DNA of 64,000 nucleotides from Vibrio sp. STUT-A11 (lineage in GTDB: Bacteria > Pseudomonadota > Gammaproteobacteria > Enterobacterales > Vibrionaceae), in the NCBI RefSeq assembly GCF_026000435.1, contig NZ_AP026764.1, forward strand, positions 1,820,229 through 1,884,228, read 5' to 3'. Positions 61,930-64,000 of the stretch are shown piece by piece. Position 1 is the stretch's first letter, and each line of letters starts with the position of its first letter. The notes beneath the pieces were generated by a model that was not told the DNA's origin, made no database searches, and saw only the letters and a list, made by a program, of their open reading frames with translations. Position numbers and translations under genes: made by a program.

Positions 61930-62353
61930 ATGACACCAACCATTAATTACTCTATGAACACAAAAGTATGGGCTATGCTCATTTTGCTCTCCATTTTATG
62001 GGGCGGATCTTTCTTTTTTGTGGGTGTAGCGGTCAATAACCTTCCTCCATTAACCATAGTAACGCTTCGAGTTGGAATCGCCGCGTTTACGCTGTGGGGG
62101 ATAGCGATAATAGGACTTGCTGTTGCTTCCACAGCGATAGCTTATGTTCTCTATTTCAGAATTCTTGAACTGGCTGGAGCAACAAACGTACTGCTGGTCA
62201 CACTACTTGTACCAGTCTCTGCAGTTCTGCTAGGCTCATTATTCCTGAATGAATCTCTGGAAATGATTCATTTTGGGAATGGCGTTAATAGCATTCGGGC
62301 TGTCCGCCATTGACGGTCGTCTATGGCGTCGAATGAAATCAGCCTTTGCTTAG
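61930..62353 (+). pseudogene. EamA/DMT-family transporter with internal deletion and frameshift
   Basis: The start reads as a normal EamA protein (MNTKVWAMLILLSILWGGSF, LPPLTIVTLRVGIAAFTLWG). It then jumps to the second EamA repeat (LAVASTAIAYVLYFRILELA, LLVPVSAVLLGSLFLNESLE). After LEMIHF the frame shifts: the right ending GMALIAFGLSAIDGRLWRRM is found in the next frame, up to TAG at 62351. A full member has about 290-300 residues and ten membrane segments; roughly 150 codons are lost, leaving about five segments. It is surely non-functional as a classic transporter. Confidence 0.8.
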
Positions 62354-62395
62354 CCAAGAACAATTATCGAGAGTGCTCTTAGTCTAGTGGAACAA

Positions 62396-62554
62396 CTACA
62401 TTCGCTTGAGTGGTTTCACTACAGAATCTAATCCTTCGATTTTCAAGGCTAGACTAAGCGTGAGTAAATCTCCCAGCTCGCCGTTTGGCCAGCCTTTTTT
62501 ATCGAGCCATAAAAAACAAATTCCTACAGGAGTTTCAGTTATTGCAGTGAAAAT
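62396..62554 (-). pseudogene. C-terminal remnant of an unrecognised protein
   Basis: An open frame without a start reads TETPVGICFLWLDKKG, then WPNGELGDLLTLSLALKIEG, ending KPLKRM and TAG at 62396. It looks like the natural C-terminus of a protein whose front part is gone; TAG lies directly upstream in frame. The family is not recognised. The rest of 62354-62674 shows nothing else. Confidence 0.4.
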
Positions 62555-62674
62555 CTACATCGTAACGCAGAAATGGACATTTTCGTGTTAGGACTTTTGC
62601 ACTAATGAAAGCACTTGAGATTACCAAAAGTATGGAAAAGTTCTAAACCTGTGGCCAGTTTTACTTGACCATAT

Positions 62675-62688
62675 ATGGACGCCTCAGC
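62675..62688 (+). repeat. Left subterminal inverted repeat of the IS110/IS1111 element
   Basis: ATGGACGCCTCAGC, exact inverse complement of 63975-63988. Confidence 0.8.
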
Positions 62689-62884
62689 TTTTACAACACT
62701 TTTGAATGATTGGTTCACTACCATATATTCGGCGTCGTTATAGACTCTTTCGCCTGCGCCTTGATGTAAATCCGAAACCTATTGCCTAATCACTACATCG
62801 GCATTTAATGCCTTGGTCAACTCAGGTTACAATAGGTACGGTTAACCGTTTGTTCATCAGTGTATGTAAACTTTCTTGAGGTTA

Positions 62885-63913
62885 TTATGCAAAGGCTTTG
62901 TTTACGTCAAAGTCATGGCTTCCTGTTAATATTTTCCATGCTATACGAGCTAGTTTATTCGCAAGTGCGACCACAGCTTTATGTTTACCTTGTCTGACAG
63001 CTAAAGCGTTGAACCATTGCCCAAGTTTATCTTGCCGTTTGTTGGCAAAACGCCCTACAGCTCTCGCGCCATGAATAAGTAACACACGCAGATCGGCGCT
63101 GCCATTTTTTGTGATGCTCCCTAAGCGGATTTTACTACCAGAACTAGATTGAGTTGGTACCAGTCCGCACCATGCAGATAACTGCCTGCCATTTTTGAAT
63201 TGTAGACCTGAACCTATCTCACTAATAAAGCTCGCTGTTACTAATGGCCCAAATCCAGGAATTGAAAGCAGTGCTTCGTAGCGAGGTTGATTTTGACAAA
63301 GAGCTTTAATATCACGCTCGATTTGCTCTATTCGATAATTTAAAGCGCATAAATCATCATATAGAGATTTAAGAAGGCTACGGAGAGTATACGAAAGATC
63401 GTTGCTTCCATCTTCTAAAGCATCTATCAGGGACGCTTGAAGTTTTATTCTTCCGGCACTAAAAATAACGCCAGATTCACCTGCTAAACTGCGAATTTGG
63501 TTTACTGTCGCCGTTCTGTTTTGGACTAAGCGGGCCCGAACACAGCGTAATGATTTAATATCTTGTTGATCTACCGTTTTTATTGGCACTTTATGGATAT
63601 TAGGTCGAAAAGCTGCTTCACATATAGCAAGAGCATCATTCGCATCGTTCTTTTGGCTTGAGACAAATGGCTTAACATGTTGGGCTGGAATTAGCTGAAC
63701 ATCGAAGCCTAACTCTTTGAACTTCCTCCCCCAATAGTGAGAGGTCCCACATGCTTCCATTGCAATTAAAGTTCCTTGAGGAAATTGCCTTACTTTATCG
63801 AGTAGCTTATTGCGTCTAACTTTTTGATTACTCTTAATTGAATGATCTACAAGACAAACACAGACCTGAAATACATTTTTGGCTAAATCAATTCCAACAA
63901 CTTTTATATCCAT
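62885..63913 (-). CDS. IS110-family transposase
   Basis: A 342-residue DEDD transposase. The N-terminal RuvC-like domain has Asp in VVGIDLAKNVFQV (about 9), Glu in AMEACGTSHYW (about 53), and Asp residues in SSQKNDANDALAI (about 90-100). The C-terminal transposase-20 domain includes LLSIPGFGPLVTASFISEIG (about 215-235) and SAWCGLVPTQSSSGSK with the conserved Ser. No frameshift or stop is seen, so it could be active. About 60 bases lie between its start and the right inverted repeat. Confidence 0.92.
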   Translation of the reverse strand: MDIKVVGIDLAKNVFQVCVCLVDHSIKSNQKVRRNKLLDKVRQFPQGTLIAMEACGTSHYWGRKFKELGFDVQLIPAQHVKPFVSSQKNDANDALAICEAAFRPNIHKVPIKTVDQQDIKSLRCVRARLVQNRTATVNQIRSLAGESGVIFSAGRIKLQASLIDALEDGSNDLSYTLRSLLKSLYDDLCALNYRIEQIERDIKALCQNQPRYEALLSIPGFGPLVTASFISEIGSGLQFKNGRQLSAWCGLVPTQSSSGSKIRLGSITKNGSADLRVLLIHGARAVGRFANKRQDKLGQWFNALAVRQGKHKAVVALANKLARIAWKILTGSHDFDVNKAFA

Positions 63914-63974
63914 AATGGCAGCCCTTTAGGTTTACTATCAGCATCAAGTTTGGCAGATACCGCGAAACTTGAGT

Positions 63975-63988
63975 GCTGAGGCGTCCAT
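63975..63988 (-). repeat. Right subterminal inverted repeat of the IS110/IS1111 element
   Basis: GCTGAGGCGTCCAT, exact inverse complement of 62675-62688; only 12 bases of flanking sequence remain before the window ends. Confidence 0.8.
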
Positions 63989-64000
63989 CACATCACTACA

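Larger units (their letters stand above)
62675..63988 (-). mobile_element. IS110/IS1111-type insertion sequence, apparently intact
   Basis: About 1.3 kb. The 14-bp sequence ATGGACGCCTCAGC at 62675-62688 recurs as an exact inverse at 63975-63988; such subterminal inverted repeats mark the IS1111 subgroup. True ends lie a few bases outside. The transposase frame inside is complete. It follows a stretch of gene remnants, so it may have contributed to their loss. Confidence 0.8.

Overview
The window reads as a piece of a gammaproteobacterial accessory or secondary chromosome, most likely Vibrio (an inference). The grounds are moderate GC with AT-rich spacers, dense operons of sugar-uptake genes, a FepBDGC/Fes-type catecholate iron locus, a C-P lyase operon with a 2-aminoethylphosphonate (AEP) type transporter, and Vibrio-like RhlE, Ada and CobW proteins. 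No rRNA, tRNA or CRISPR array was seen.

Left part (1-14.7 kb): two carbohydrate loci. The first has a LamB-family porin and a secreted esterase (709-3065), then an operon on the minus strand of PTS EIIC, a GH78 alpha-L-rhamnosidase-like enzyme and an AraC regulator (3420-8417). Three matching direct-repeat sites with a 22-bp period (about 104-145, 3211-3252, 8538-8574) look like that regulator's operators. The second has glucokinase, a LacI regulator, a Gfo/Idh/MocA dehydrogenase, an NHS-type sugar/nucleoside symporter and a TIM-barrel sugar isomerase/epimerase (8.76-14.66 kb). It resembles oxidative 3-keto-glycoside catabolism.

Middle-left (14.7-37.1 kb): an SDR, a large old-yellow-enzyme type reductase and a membrane-anchored metallo-beta-lactamase-fold hydrolase. 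Next is an asc/bgl-type beta-glucoside locus: AscG-like repressor, EIIBC, 6-phospho-beta-glucosidase and porin, with two GAAACCGGTTTC-like operators and a CRP-like site before the EII gene. After it come a LysR / SnoaL-like / luciferase-like trio, two damaged small genes, ModF, IclR with an arginase-fold protein, RhlE, a CobW-type GTPase and a solitary TrpB.

Middle-right (37.4-49.5 kb): phosphonate catabolism. phnGHIJKLMNP and an AEP-type binding protein run leftward. A LysR gene, a phnT remnant and a fused two-domain permease run rightward. The transporter ATPase is reduced to 50 codons by an in-frame internal deletion. A decayed IS630-family copy follows.

Right part (49.5-64 kb): catecholate siderophore uptake. 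It holds a siderophore-interacting reductase, a TonB-dependent receptor, FepCGDB, Fes (divergent) and an Ntn-hydrolase acylase of the penicillin-acylase family preceded by a Fur-box-like palindrome. The set suggests import and intracellular dismantling of an acylated enterobactin-type siderophore. Ada, a collapsed EamA transporter, an unidentified remnant and an intact IS110/IS1111-type element close the window.

A notable theme is decay by internal deletion: phnT, the IS630 transposase and the EamA gene each keep both ends and lack their middle.
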